Positions 1 through 6,451 of a stretch of 7,802 nucleotides of DNA are shown here, in pieces (position 1 is the first letter of the stretch; the number at the start of each line of letters is the position of its first letter). The position numbers were made by a program, and so were the translations under genes. The DNA is taken from the NCBI GenBank assembly GCA_003224665.1, contig QHZM01000093.1, forward strand, positions 1-7,802, written 5' to 3'. This stretch comes from Acidobacteriota bacterium. GTDB lineage: Bacteria > Acidobacteriota > Terriglobia > UBA7540. Under the pieces are notes generated by a model. That model did not search any database. It was not told the DNA's origin and worked only from the letters and a program-made list of their open reading frames with translations.

Positions 1-173
1 CTCAGGCGAGAGATGAGGTGTCGTTTTTTCGCCGTGCCCTGCGGAATTCGGAGTTCCTGCCGGGGCGGGGCCTCGCAGAAGTTTCCGGGCACGTTTCAGG
101 GCCGACTCGGGGCCTAGAAGGCTAGGACCGCCGACTTCGACCTTTAGGGAGAGGAGAGCTCCAGAGAAGCCTT
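1..173. other. 5' flanking region of korA, no gene recognised
   Basis: I find no recognisable gene fragment here. The korA frame is open back to a TAG at 123-125 but has no start codon before the ATG at 174, so that ATG fixes the start. Purine-rich sequence precedes it: AGAGAAG at 163-169 with a short 4-base spacer, and a second run (AGGGAGAGGAGAG, 146-158) further off than usual. Either could serve as the ribosome binding site and neither is ideal. No convincing -35/-10 pair or regulator operator was seen, so a promoter cannot be placed. Confidence 0.4.
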
Positions 174-2018
174 ATGGGAATTACCCACGTTGAAGTTACG
201 GAGACACAGCCAGTCCCGAAAAAGGAGAAGGTCGTCAACGACCTTTCGATCCAGGTGGCGACTGTCAACGGCTCCGGAAGCCAGACTGCTAATGCCGTTC
301 TCTTAAGGGCCATCTTTCAGATGGGAGTGCCCGTCTCGGGCAAAAACTTATTTCCTTCGAATATCGCGGGCCTTCCAACCTGGTTCACGATTCGCGCCTC
401 GAAGCACGGCTACGTCGCTCGCCGGAAGGAAATCGACTTCCTAGTCGCGATGAATCCCGAAACGGCCGAAGAAGACGTGCAGGGACTCCGGCCGGGCTCG
501 GCGGTTGTTTACGATGAGCGGCTGAACCTGAAGCGCCTCCGCAACGACGTGGTCTTTTATCCCGTGCCGTTCGATCAGCTTGTCGCGCCCGTCTGCCCCG
601 ACGCCAAGCTCCGACGGCTGGTGCGGAACATGATTTATGACGGCGTCCTGGCCAGGTTGCTCGGCATTGAGATGGAGGAAATCCGCAAGGCGCTGCAAAA
701 GCAGTTCAAGAAGAAACTCAAGGCCGTGGATTTGAACTTCAACGCCGCGCGCGCCGGCTATGAGTTCGCGGAGAAAAACCTCCCCAAGGCCGACCGCTTC
801 ACCGTGGAGGGGATGGACGCGACGCGCGGGAAGATCCTAATTGACGGCAATTCGGCAGCGGCCCTTGGCGCGATGTTCGCCGGCGTCACCGTGGTGACGT
901 GGTACCCCATCACGCCATCGAGTTCGCTCGGCGAGACGCTGACCGAGTACATGAAGCGTTATCGCGTCGACCCTGAAACGGGCAAGGCAACCTTTGCCAT
1001 TGTACAGGCCGAGGACGAGATCGCCGCCATCGGCATGGCCCTGGGAGCCGGCTGGGCCGGCGCGCGTTCGATGACGGCGACTTCCGGCCCCGGGATCTCA
1101 CTGATGACCGAATTTGTAGGCTTCGGTTACTACACGGAGATTCCCGTCGTCATCTTTGACGTCCAGCGCGTCGGTCCCTCCACCGGGCTGCCCACGCGCA
1201 CCATGCAGGGAGACGTCCTTTCGCTTGCTTTCCTCTCCCACGGCGACACGCAACACATCCTTCTGTTCCCGAGTTCTGTCGAAGAATGCTTCTCCCTGGG
1301 GATTGAGGCGTTCGACTTGGCGGAAGAGTTCCAGACGCCCGTTTTCGTCATGAGTGACCTCGACCTCGGAATGAACAACTGGATGGCGGACCCGTTCCCG
1401 TACCCGGAAAGGCCGATCGCCCGGGGCAAGGTCCTGACGGCTCAAGACGTGGAGCGCCTCGGCCGGTTTGAGCGGTACCACGACGTGGACGGGGACGGCA
1501 TTCCCTATCGCACCTTGCCCGGAACGAATCACCCCAAGGCGGCCTACTTCGTCCGCGGCAGCGGACACGACGAGAAAGCTCTCTACACCGAGCGGCCGGA
1601 CGACTACGTGAAAAACATGGACCGCCTCAATCGAAAGTTTGCTACGGCGTCGCGCCGCGTCCCGGGGCCCGTCCTTCAGCAAGCGCAGCACCCGGACTTC
1701 GGAATCATCGCTTACGGCTCCTCCCACTGGGCCGTCGTCGAGAGCCTCGACCAGTTAAAGCAGGAATACGGCCTGGGGGCCAGTTATTGCCGCCTCCGCG
1801 CGTTTCCTTTCAGCGAACAGGTGAAGGAGTTCTGCCGGCGGCACCGCCGCGTGTACGTGATTGACCAGAACCGCGACGGGCAGATGCTCTCCCTGCTTCG
1901 GCTCGCAGTGGACGCCGATGACGTGAAAAAATTGGATAGCGTCCGCCACTACAGCGGCCTGCCGATTGACGCGCGGACGATTACGGACGCGATCGCGGCC
2001 AAGGAAGTGAGACACTGA
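174..2018 (+). CDS. korA: 2-oxoacid:ferredoxin oxidoreductase, fused gamma-alpha subunit (KorA type)
   Basis: This is the large subunit of a cytoplasmic 2-oxoacid:ferredoxin oxidoreductase, which with the beta subunit decarboxylates a 2-oxoacid to acyl-CoA and passes electrons to ferredoxin. The 614 residues fit the fused gamma-alpha form. The gamma domain is at about 25-205 with a GSGSQTA glycine turn (33-39). The alpha pyrimidine-type domain is at about 225-410 with YPITPSS (244-250), EDEIAAIGMALGAG (280-293), TSGPG (303-307) and GPSTGLPTRTMQGD (334-347). A transketolase-C-like domain is at about 508-605. The YPITP motif is the known substrate-side signature of the family. A DVDGDGI loop (437-443) resembles a calcium-binding turn. 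No ferredoxin domain is fused, so an outside ferredoxin is needed. 2-Oxoglutarate is the likeliest substrate, but pyruvate or branched-chain oxoacids cannot be excluded by reading alone. Confidence 0.93.
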   Translation: MGITHVEVTETQPVPKKEKVVNDLSIQVATVNGSGSQTANAVLLRAIFQMGVPVSGKNLFPSNIAGLPTWFTIRASKHGYVARRKEIDFLVAMNPETAEEDVQGLRPGSAVVYDERLNLKRLRNDVVFYPVPFDQLVAPVCPDAKLRRLVRNMIYDGVLARLLGIEMEEIRKALQKQFKKKLKAVDLNFNAARAGYEFAEKNLPKADRFTVEGMDATRGKILIDGNSAAALGAMFAGVTVVTWYPITPSSSLGETLTEYMKRYRVDPETGKATFAIVQAEDEIAAIGMALGAGWAGARSMTATSGPGISLMTEFVGFGYYTEIPVVIFDVQRVGPSTGLPTRTMQGDVLSLAFLSHGDTQHILLFPSSVEECFSLGIEAFDLAEEFQTPVFVMSDLDLGMNNWMADPFPYPERPIARGKVLTAQDVERLGRFERYHDVDGDGIPYRTLPGTNHPKAAYFVRGSGHDEKALYTERPDDYVKNMDRLNRKFATASRRVPGPVLQQAQHPDFGIIAYGSSHWAVVESLDQLKQEYGLGASYCRLRAFPFSEQVKEFCRRHRRVYVIDQNRDGQMLSLLRLAVDADDVKKLDSVRHYSGLPIDARTITDAIAAKEVRH

Positions 2019-2019
2019 C

Positions 2020-3069
2020 ATGGCTACCACATCTGTGCCACCGGCACCGCCGAAAAAAGTCAACCGCATCGGGTTGGACATCACTCCCTACAAAGGAAAC
2101 AAGAGCACCCTGTGCGCGGGCTGCGGCCATAACGCCATCTCCGAACGGATCATCGAGGCGTGCTACGAGCTGGGGATTGAGCCGCACCGCGTGGCCAAGC
2201 TTTCCGGCATCGGCTGCTCGTCCAAGAGCCCGGCTTACTTCCTGGGAGCCGCTTACGGCTTGAACGCCGTGCACGGGCGCATGCCCTCGGTCGCCACCGG
2301 CGCGATGCTCGCCAACCGCCACCTGATCGCCGTCGGCGTTAGCGGGGACGGCGACACCGCGTCCATCGGGATCGGGCAGTTTGTCCACCTCATGCGGCGT
2401 AATCTCCCCATCATTTACATCATCGAGGACAACGGCTGCTACGGGCTGACCAAGGGCCAGTTTTCCGCGACGGCGGATATCGGCTCCAAGCTGAAGACCG
2501 GCGTCGTGAATGAGCTGCCTCCGATTGACACCTGCGCCCTCGCCATCCTCCTGGGCGCGACGTACGTGGCGCGTTCGTTTTCGGGGGACAAGAAACAATT
2601 ACTGGCCCTACTCAAGGGCGCCCTGGCTCATAACGGCACTTCGATGCTGGACGTGATTTCGCCCTGCGTCACCTTCAACGACCACGAGGGATCGACCAAG
2701 AGTTATAGTTACGTGAAAGACCATGACGCGCCTCTCGAGGACATTTACTTCATCCCCTTCTTCGAGGAAATCACGGCGGACTACGACCCGGGGACGACCA
2801 CCGACATCACCCTCCACGACGGCTCCCACCTGCGACTTAAAAAACTCGGGACAGAGTACGACCCTACTTCGAAGACGGATGCCCTTCGACTGCTGACCGA
2901 AGCCCACGAGAAGGGCGAAATCTTGACCGGCCTTTTCTTCGTGGAAACGAAACGGCATAACTTCCTCGACCTGATCAACCTGGTGGACGACCCCCTGGCT
3001 ACTCTTCCCCAGTCGCGCGTTCGCCCGCCGAAAAGCGTCCTGGATGAGGTCATGCAGGAGTTGATGTGA
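2020..3069 (+). CDS. korB: 2-oxoacid:ferredoxin oxidoreductase, beta subunit (KorB type)
   Basis: This is the thiamine diphosphate and iron-sulfur subunit partnering KorA. Residues expected to hold the single [4Fe-4S] cluster are visible: C32 and C35 in CAGCGH, C66 in GIGCSSKSP and C216 in SPCVTFN. The cofactor site shows GDGD (109-112) and EDNGCYGLTKGQ (136-147), with N138 as the expected magnesium ligand. The GDGDTASIG and DNGCYGL variants differ from the more common GDGDGLAIG and DNxIYGL forms. At 349 residues it is in the range of KorB-type subunits, with a C-terminal extension from about residue 240 that includes a TLHDGSHLRLKKLG stretch. It starts one base after the korA stop (TGACATG). 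AAGGAAG at 2001-2007, inside the end of korA, is a plausible ribosome binding site, so the two are probably co-transcribed and translationally coupled. Confidence 0.94.
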   Translation: MATTSVPPAPPKKVNRIGLDITPYKGNKSTLCAGCGHNAISERIIEACYELGIEPHRVAKLSGIGCSSKSPAYFLGAAYGLNAVHGRMPSVATGAMLANRHLIAVGVSGDGDTASIGIGQFVHLMRRNLPIIYIIEDNGCYGLTKGQFSATADIGSKLKTGVVNELPPIDTCALAILLGATYVARSFSGDKKQLLALLKGALAHNGTSMLDVISPCVTFNDHEGSTKSYSYVKDHDAPLEDIYFIPFFEEITADYDPGTTTDITLHDGSHLRLKKLGTEYDPTSKTDALRLLTEAHEKGEILTGLFFVETKRHNFLDLINLVDDPLATLPQSRVRPPKSVLDEVMQELM

Positions 3070-3100
3070 CAGCTCGTCCGCCTGGGTCGCCTGGCCGCCT

Positions 3101-3114
3101 GCCCTACGGAGGGC
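3101..3114 (+). other. Small GC hairpin after korB
   Basis: GCCCT (3101-3105) pairs with AGGGC (3110-3114) around an ACGG loop, 32 bases past the korB stop. No T-run follows, so it is not a standard intrinsic terminator. Its right arm also holds the GGAGGG that could serve as a ribosome binding site for the ATG at 3124, so it could mask that site. It may also be chance in GC-rich DNA. Confidence 0.2.
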
Positions 3115-3182
3115 CGAAAGGAAATGCCTTACATTAAGTCTCCGGGAAAAAACGCTGAGAAGCCGGGTTCCTCGTCTTATTC

Positions 3183-3746
3183 GTGCAGGGTCAGCCTCCG
3201 CGAGGGGTCTATGTGCTTTGTGCGGGGCGGGTCAAGCTGACGGTTTGCTCCCAAGATGGCCGAAGTCTGATCACGAGAATCAGCACACCCGGGGAAGTCC
3301 TCGGGCTCGCCGCAACCCTTTCTGGAAAACCCTACTACCTGACCGCGGAGACCTTGACTCCTTCCGAAGTGAACTTTATCAAGTGTGATGATTTTCTCCG
3401 GTTCTTGCACGAGCATGGGGATGCGTGCGTCCGCGTAGCTCAACAGTTGGCCCAGAACTTTCAGACCGCCACTGAACAGATTTCATTGCTGGGGCTTTCC
3501 TCCTCGGTCTCAGAGAGGCTGGCGAAGTTCCTTCTCAGTCTGGGGGCCCGGGAGGGCCAGGCGGGCGGCGGACTTCGTCTCAAACTGACTTACACTCACG
3601 AAGAAATTGGCCAGATGATCGGAATTTCCCGGGAAACAGTCACCCGGTTGCTCGCGGACTTCAAGAAAAATCGGATCATCAACCTCAAAGGCTCCACACT
3701 GGTTATCAGCAACCGGCCTGCTCTGGAGGCCTTGGCGGGCCCATAG
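3183..3746 (+). CDS. Crp/Fnr-family transcriptional regulator, N-terminally truncated
   Basis: This is a DNA-binding regulator with a cyclic-nucleotide-binding-like sensor fold (about 1-85), a dimer helix (about 86-120) and a Crp-type winged helix-turn-helix (about 134-175). The recognition helix SRETVTRLL (149-157) keeps the R150, E151 and R155 that in E. coli CRP contact GTGA half-sites. The stretch PGEVLGLAATLSGKPYYLTAE lacks the Arg-Ser pair that binds cAMP in CRP, so another signal is likely. At 187 residues it is about 40 short of the usual 225-235. The family core GxVLFVQGQPPRG begins upstream of the only usable start (GTG at 3183), but the frame is closed by TGA at 3156-3158, and no ribosome binding site precedes the GTG. 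It is either a working short form, a pseudogene in decay, or a frameshift or sequencing error. Its place after korAB suggests, without proof, control of that redox enzyme. Confidence 0.75.
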   Translation: MQGQPPRGVYVLCAGRVKLTVCSQDGRSLITRISTPGEVLGLAATLSGKPYYLTAETLTPSEVNFIKCDDFLRFLHEHGDACVRVAQQLAQNFQTATEQISLLGLSSSVSERLAKFLLSLGAREGQAGGGLRLKLTYTHEEIGQMIGISRETVTRLLADFKKNRIINLKGSTLVISNRPALEALAGP

Positions 3747-4020
3747 CTTTCCGTTCCCTGTTCTCCGGTTCCCGCGCGGGGCACTCTCAAGAATCGTCCT
3801 CCTTTCGAGTGCTCATCCCCAAGTCAAATCTCAAGTCTTTCCCTGTGGTTCCTTTCTTGGGTCAGATGAACGATGGACGAGAGGGGGACATTATGCCCAA
3901 CCTCCCGCCGAATCGGTCGGATAACGAGATCAATCCGTAGGTCGGTCGCTTTGCGAGTCTGAGCGCCAACCGCGACAAGTCATTCGCCCGGCTGGCCAGG
4001 GTTTCTTTCGAACCCACCCT
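3747..4020. other. Gene-free gap between convergent genes
   Basis: This 274-base stretch separates the stop of the Crp/Fnr gene from the stop of the minus-strand PD40 gene. I recognise no gene in it. Structure is slight: a loopless palindrome CCCGCGCGGG (3771-3780) and a weak hairpin GGGTT/AACCC (3999-4003 with 4011-4015), five bases past the minus-strand stop. Neither has a following T-run on the relevant strand, so no intrinsic terminator can be called even though convergent genes would be expected to need one. Confidence 0.4.
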
Positions 4021-5142
4021 CTACGGGACCCACCAGGCGACGAAGATATTGATTTCGTGGGGCTGCTTGGCATTCCGATTTGACGCGAACACGAGCATCT
4101 TGCCATCCGGGGAGAAGACCGGGAAGGCGTTGAAGCCTCCGGCGAAGGTGATCCGCTCGAGGTTCTTACCCTTGCGGCCAACGCTGTAGAGCTCGAACTG
4201 GCTGGAGCCGGGCGCCTGGTAATTCGAGGCAAAAATTATGCGCCGGCCGTCGGGGAAAAACGACGGCGCAAAGCTCGCGCCGTCGAGCCGGGTAATTTGT
4301 CTTTTGCCGGAGCCATCCGCGCGCATGACGTAAAGGTCCATCAGCAAAGGCTCCACCAGCTCCTGGGCGAGGAGCGTCTTAAAGCGCGCCACCTCCTCCC
4401 CCGCACTCGGGTGGTGCGCCCGGTAAACAATCCACTTTTCGTCCGGCGAATAAAAAGGACCGCCGTCGTAGCCAAGTTCCCAGGTCAAGCGCCGCGCGCC
4501 GCTGCCGTCCGGATTCATGGAGTAGATTTCAAGGTCGCCGTCTCTTGCGGAAGTGAAGACGATTTTTTTCCCGTCGGTCGAAAGGGTGGCTTCGGCGTTG
4601 TATCCCGGACCTTTGGTCAGTTGGCCGACGATCTCGCCGCCTTCGGTGGCTTTGAAAATCTGGAATGCAGAATAAATGCCCCAGACGTAGCCCTTGGAAT
4701 AATCGGGGCGGGGCGGGCATGCGGGACTCGATCGGTGAGTCGAAGAGTAGAGGATGTGCCGCCCGTCAGGGTAGAAGTAACCGCACGTGGTCTTCCCTTC
4801 GCCCGTCGAGACGAGCCTGGCGCCTGTGCCGTCCACGTTCATCATGAACATCTGGTCGCACGAATACGGCGGACGCGTGGACTGAAAAACCAGACGCTTG
4901 CCGTCGAAACTGAAGTAGGCCTCCGCGTTCTGGCCTCCGAAGGTCAACTGTTTGATGTGGCGGAGGTGGACTTCCCGGGGGTCGCGCAGCGGGTCATCCG
5001 GCGTGCCGTTTACTACGGGACCCGCTCCGCTCAGGCCCTGGGAGGGAGCCTTCTGCTGGTCACTGCCAGGCAGGGCGGCCGCTCCGAGTCCCGCAAGGAA
5101 GATCACGCCTGCTGCGATGACGAGCTGAAATCTTTTCGCCAC
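4021..5142 (-). CDS. Exported TolB-like PD40 beta-propeller protein
   Basis: I start this protein at the GTG at 5142, giving 373 residues. MAKRF, then a hydrophobic run (about 7-24, LVIAAGVIFLAGLGAAAL), then a polar stretch makes a good Sec signal peptide with no lipobox cysteine. The mature part holds about six PD40 repeats of the xFSPDGKxLVFxS type, near residues 73-88, 119-134, 183-199, 226-242, 290-306 and 338-355, so probably a six-bladed propeller. Cysteines at 95, 120 and 142 lie in or near the early blades and could form a disulfide. It ends in an aromatic FVAWWVP tail. TolB-like propellers bind proteins or peptides and have no catalytic site of their own. Known homologs often sit beside M28 peptidases, as here, which suggests a helper or substrate-binding role. 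An ATG at 5160 (379 residues) and an ATG at 5244 (407 residues) are alternative starts. The last adds a charged N-terminus unlike an exported protein. Confidence 0.85.
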   Translation of the reverse strand: MAKRFQLVIAAGVIFLAGLGAAALPGSDQQKAPSQGLSGAGPVVNGTPDDPLRDPREVHLRHIKQLTFGGQNAEAYFSFDGKRLVFQSTRPPYSCDQMFMMNVDGTGARLVSTGEGKTTCGYFYPDGRHILYSSTHRSSPACPPRPDYSKGYVWGIYSAFQIFKATEGGEIVGQLTKGPGYNAEATLSTDGKKIVFTSARDGDLEIYSMNPDGSGARRLTWELGYDGGPFYSPDEKWIVYRAHHPSAGEEVARFKTLLAQELVEPLLMDLYVMRADGSGKRQITRLDGASFAPSFFPDGRRIIFASNYQAPGSSQFELYSVGRKGKNLERITFAGGFNAFPVFSPDGKMLVFASNRNAKQPHEINIFVAWWVP

Positions 5143-5150
5143 CAGTCGCT

Positions 5151-5157
5151 CTCCCCT
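5151..5157 (-). promoter_or_regulatory. Ribosome binding site deciding the PD40 gene start
   Basis: Read on the minus strand, AGGGGAG lies 8 bases before the GTG at 5142. Its first A is the last base of the TGA stop (5157-5159) of the gene upstream. The rival ATG at 5160 overlaps that stop as ATGA but has no comparable site in front of it. This favours the GTG start and implies translational coupling with the preceding gene. Confidence 0.6.
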
Positions 5158-6404
5158 CATCTGCCCGCGCAATCGAGGGCCAGCTTGAAGTCGTCGATCC
5201 CGTCGCCTTGAGTCACGTCCACCCGTTTTTCGTCCTTCGGACATCCCCGCCGCTTGAGGGTCGCGAAATTTCGCCCCGGGATCAAATCGAGCGTTACGGT
5301 CCCGTCTTCGATGGTCTGCCCGGTCACGTTGTCAAGCACCGACCCATTCGACCACGTCACCTGGAGATTTACTTTGTCGAGTGGGCGGTCGGCGCTGTCT
5401 GTGAGCCGGAAGAGAACGGGTTTATGGAGGATCGCTTTGGGTTCGTAAATTTCCTTGGGCAGCATGACCAGCTCAATCGTTCCCGCCGGCTGGTCCGGGG
5501 TCAGCTCGGCGTGACGGAAAACGGTCGTATCCGTCGTCGAGCTGTCCAGACGCGCCGTCACCCAGTAGAGTCCGAAGGAAAGTCCGGTAAACGAAAACCG
5601 CCCCTCGGGGTCCGTCAAAACCTGCGCCACGAGACGTTCCTGCTGGTCGCTGAGGGAAACAATCACGTCGCGTCGCGCACGCCCGTCGGACCCGACCACA
5701 GTGCCGGCCACTGATCCTGGGGCGTCCGCCGGCGTCGGCCGGAGTTCCATTTCGACGACGTTGCTTGTGACTTCGCCTCGCCACACCTTGACGCGCAGGT
5801 TCCTCGCAATCTCTTCGGCGTTCGAGTACTCGGCCCCGTAGGTGACCGAGAGGCGATACCTGCCCCAGAGAGGACGCTTTTTGCCGTCACCGCTCGCCGC
5901 GGTCGCGGGACTGATTTGGATGACCGCCCTTTCCTCAGCATCTTCATCCGGACCCAGCCTGAACAGTCTCGGGTGGGGCAGCCCCACGCTTTCGAGCACT
6001 TTGCCCTCGGCGGGTTCTGTGGTTTGGGAAGGCGACTGACTTTCGACCGGCTCGAGGCGCACAGCGAGCGTCGAGCCGCCTGTGGTCATATTCGCGGTCT
6101 CTTCGCTGACGCGGACTTCTCTCGGCCTGGCGCGGTCTCGCACTCGCCGGTAAAGCCACAGTGGCTCGCGGCCCGAGTTATGAACGTGGAGCGTGAGGCG
6201 GACCGGGAGGGGAGCAGTGACGGACTGCTGCTCGACCGAAATGAGTAACTTCAACGGCTCGTTTTCGGCTGGCGTCCCAGCCGGCGCCTGCATTCCGGAT
6301 TTGGCCTGGGCCGCCACGGCCAGCGCCAGCGTTAGAGCAAGCGTGCGCGCCAGCTTACTCGCGAAGATACTTTTGCTGCCCGAATACGAATGAGTATTGC
6401 CCAC
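5157..6404 (-). CDS. Exported multi-domain Ig-like / carboxypeptidase-regulatory-like protein, function unknown
   Basis: The 415-residue protein starts at a GTG (6404) with a weak GGAAAA site upstream. No ATG fits as a start before the signal peptide. A basic then hydrophobic segment (about 17-34, ending AVAAQA) is a likely Sec signal peptide. Three beta-rich parts follow: an Ig-like N-terminal region (about 50-215, with PVRLTLHVHNSGREPLWLYR), a carboxypeptidase regulatory-like (Cna-B-type) domain (about 228-313, GSVAGTVVGSDGRARRDVIVSL then DPEGRFSFTGLSFGLYWV), and a C-terminal region (about 325-412) whose two cysteines, C388 and C412, could form a disulfide. No catalytic motif is visible. 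Such domains usually serve adhesion, folding or display of a partner. It sits 47 bases after the M28 peptidase gene and overlaps the translation signals of the PD40 gene, so it is probably part of the same operon. Confidence 0.8.
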   Translation of the reverse strand: MGNTHSYSGSKSIFASKLARTLALTLALAVAAQAKSGMQAPAGTPAENEPLKLLISVEQQSVTAPLPVRLTLHVHNSGREPLWLYRRVRDRARPREVRVSEETANMTTGGSTLAVRLEPVESQSPSQTTEPAEGKVLESVGLPHPRLFRLGPDEDAEERAVIQISPATAASGDGKKRPLWGRYRLSVTYGAEYSNAEEIARNLRVKVWRGEVTSNVVEMELRPTPADAPGSVAGTVVGSDGRARRDVIVSLSDQQERLVAQVLTDPEGRFSFTGLSFGLYWVTARLDSSTTDTTVFRHAELTPDQPAGTIELVMLPKEIYEPKAILHKPVLFRLTDSADRPLDKVNLQVTWSNGSVLDNVTGQTIEDGTVTLDLIPGRNFATLKRRGCPKDEKRVDVTQGDGIDDFKLALDCAGR

Positions 6405-6451
6405 GAAGGTTTTCCAAAGATTCTCAGCACAGCGGCAAACTCAATCGAGTT

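Noticed and set aside
1098..1727. Long open frame of 209 codons on the minus strand inside korA
   Set aside because: It lies wholly within a well-supported gene, has no domain-like sequence and is what GC-rich codon bias produces on the opposite strand.
1981..2598. Open frame of 205 codons on the minus strand across the korA-korB junction
   Set aside because: It is antisense to two strongly recognised genes, is Arg/Gly/Asp-rich and shows no family motif.
3124..3240. 38-codon frame starting MPYIKSP with a good ribosome binding site
   Set aside because: As a separate small gene it is not convincing, since it overlaps the regulator frame and its second half is that gene read out of frame. It is better explained as the displaced 5' end of the regulator gene.
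3771..3780. Palindrome CCCGCGCGGG after the regulator gene as a terminator or operator
   Set aside because: There is no loop and no T-run, and such a short GC palindrome is expected by chance in this composition.
3894..3941. 15-codon open frame starting MPNLPP in the convergent gap
   Set aside because: Too short, no ribosome binding site and no recognisable sequence.
3999..4015. Hairpin GGGTT/AACCC as terminator of the minus-strand operon
   Set aside because: The stem is only five base pairs and no T-run follows on the minus strand.
4297..5211. Open frame of 304 codons on the plus strand opposite the PD40 gene
   Set aside because: It is the mirror frame of the PD40 repeats. The minus-strand reading has a signal peptide and six clear repeats, and this one has no recognisable feature.
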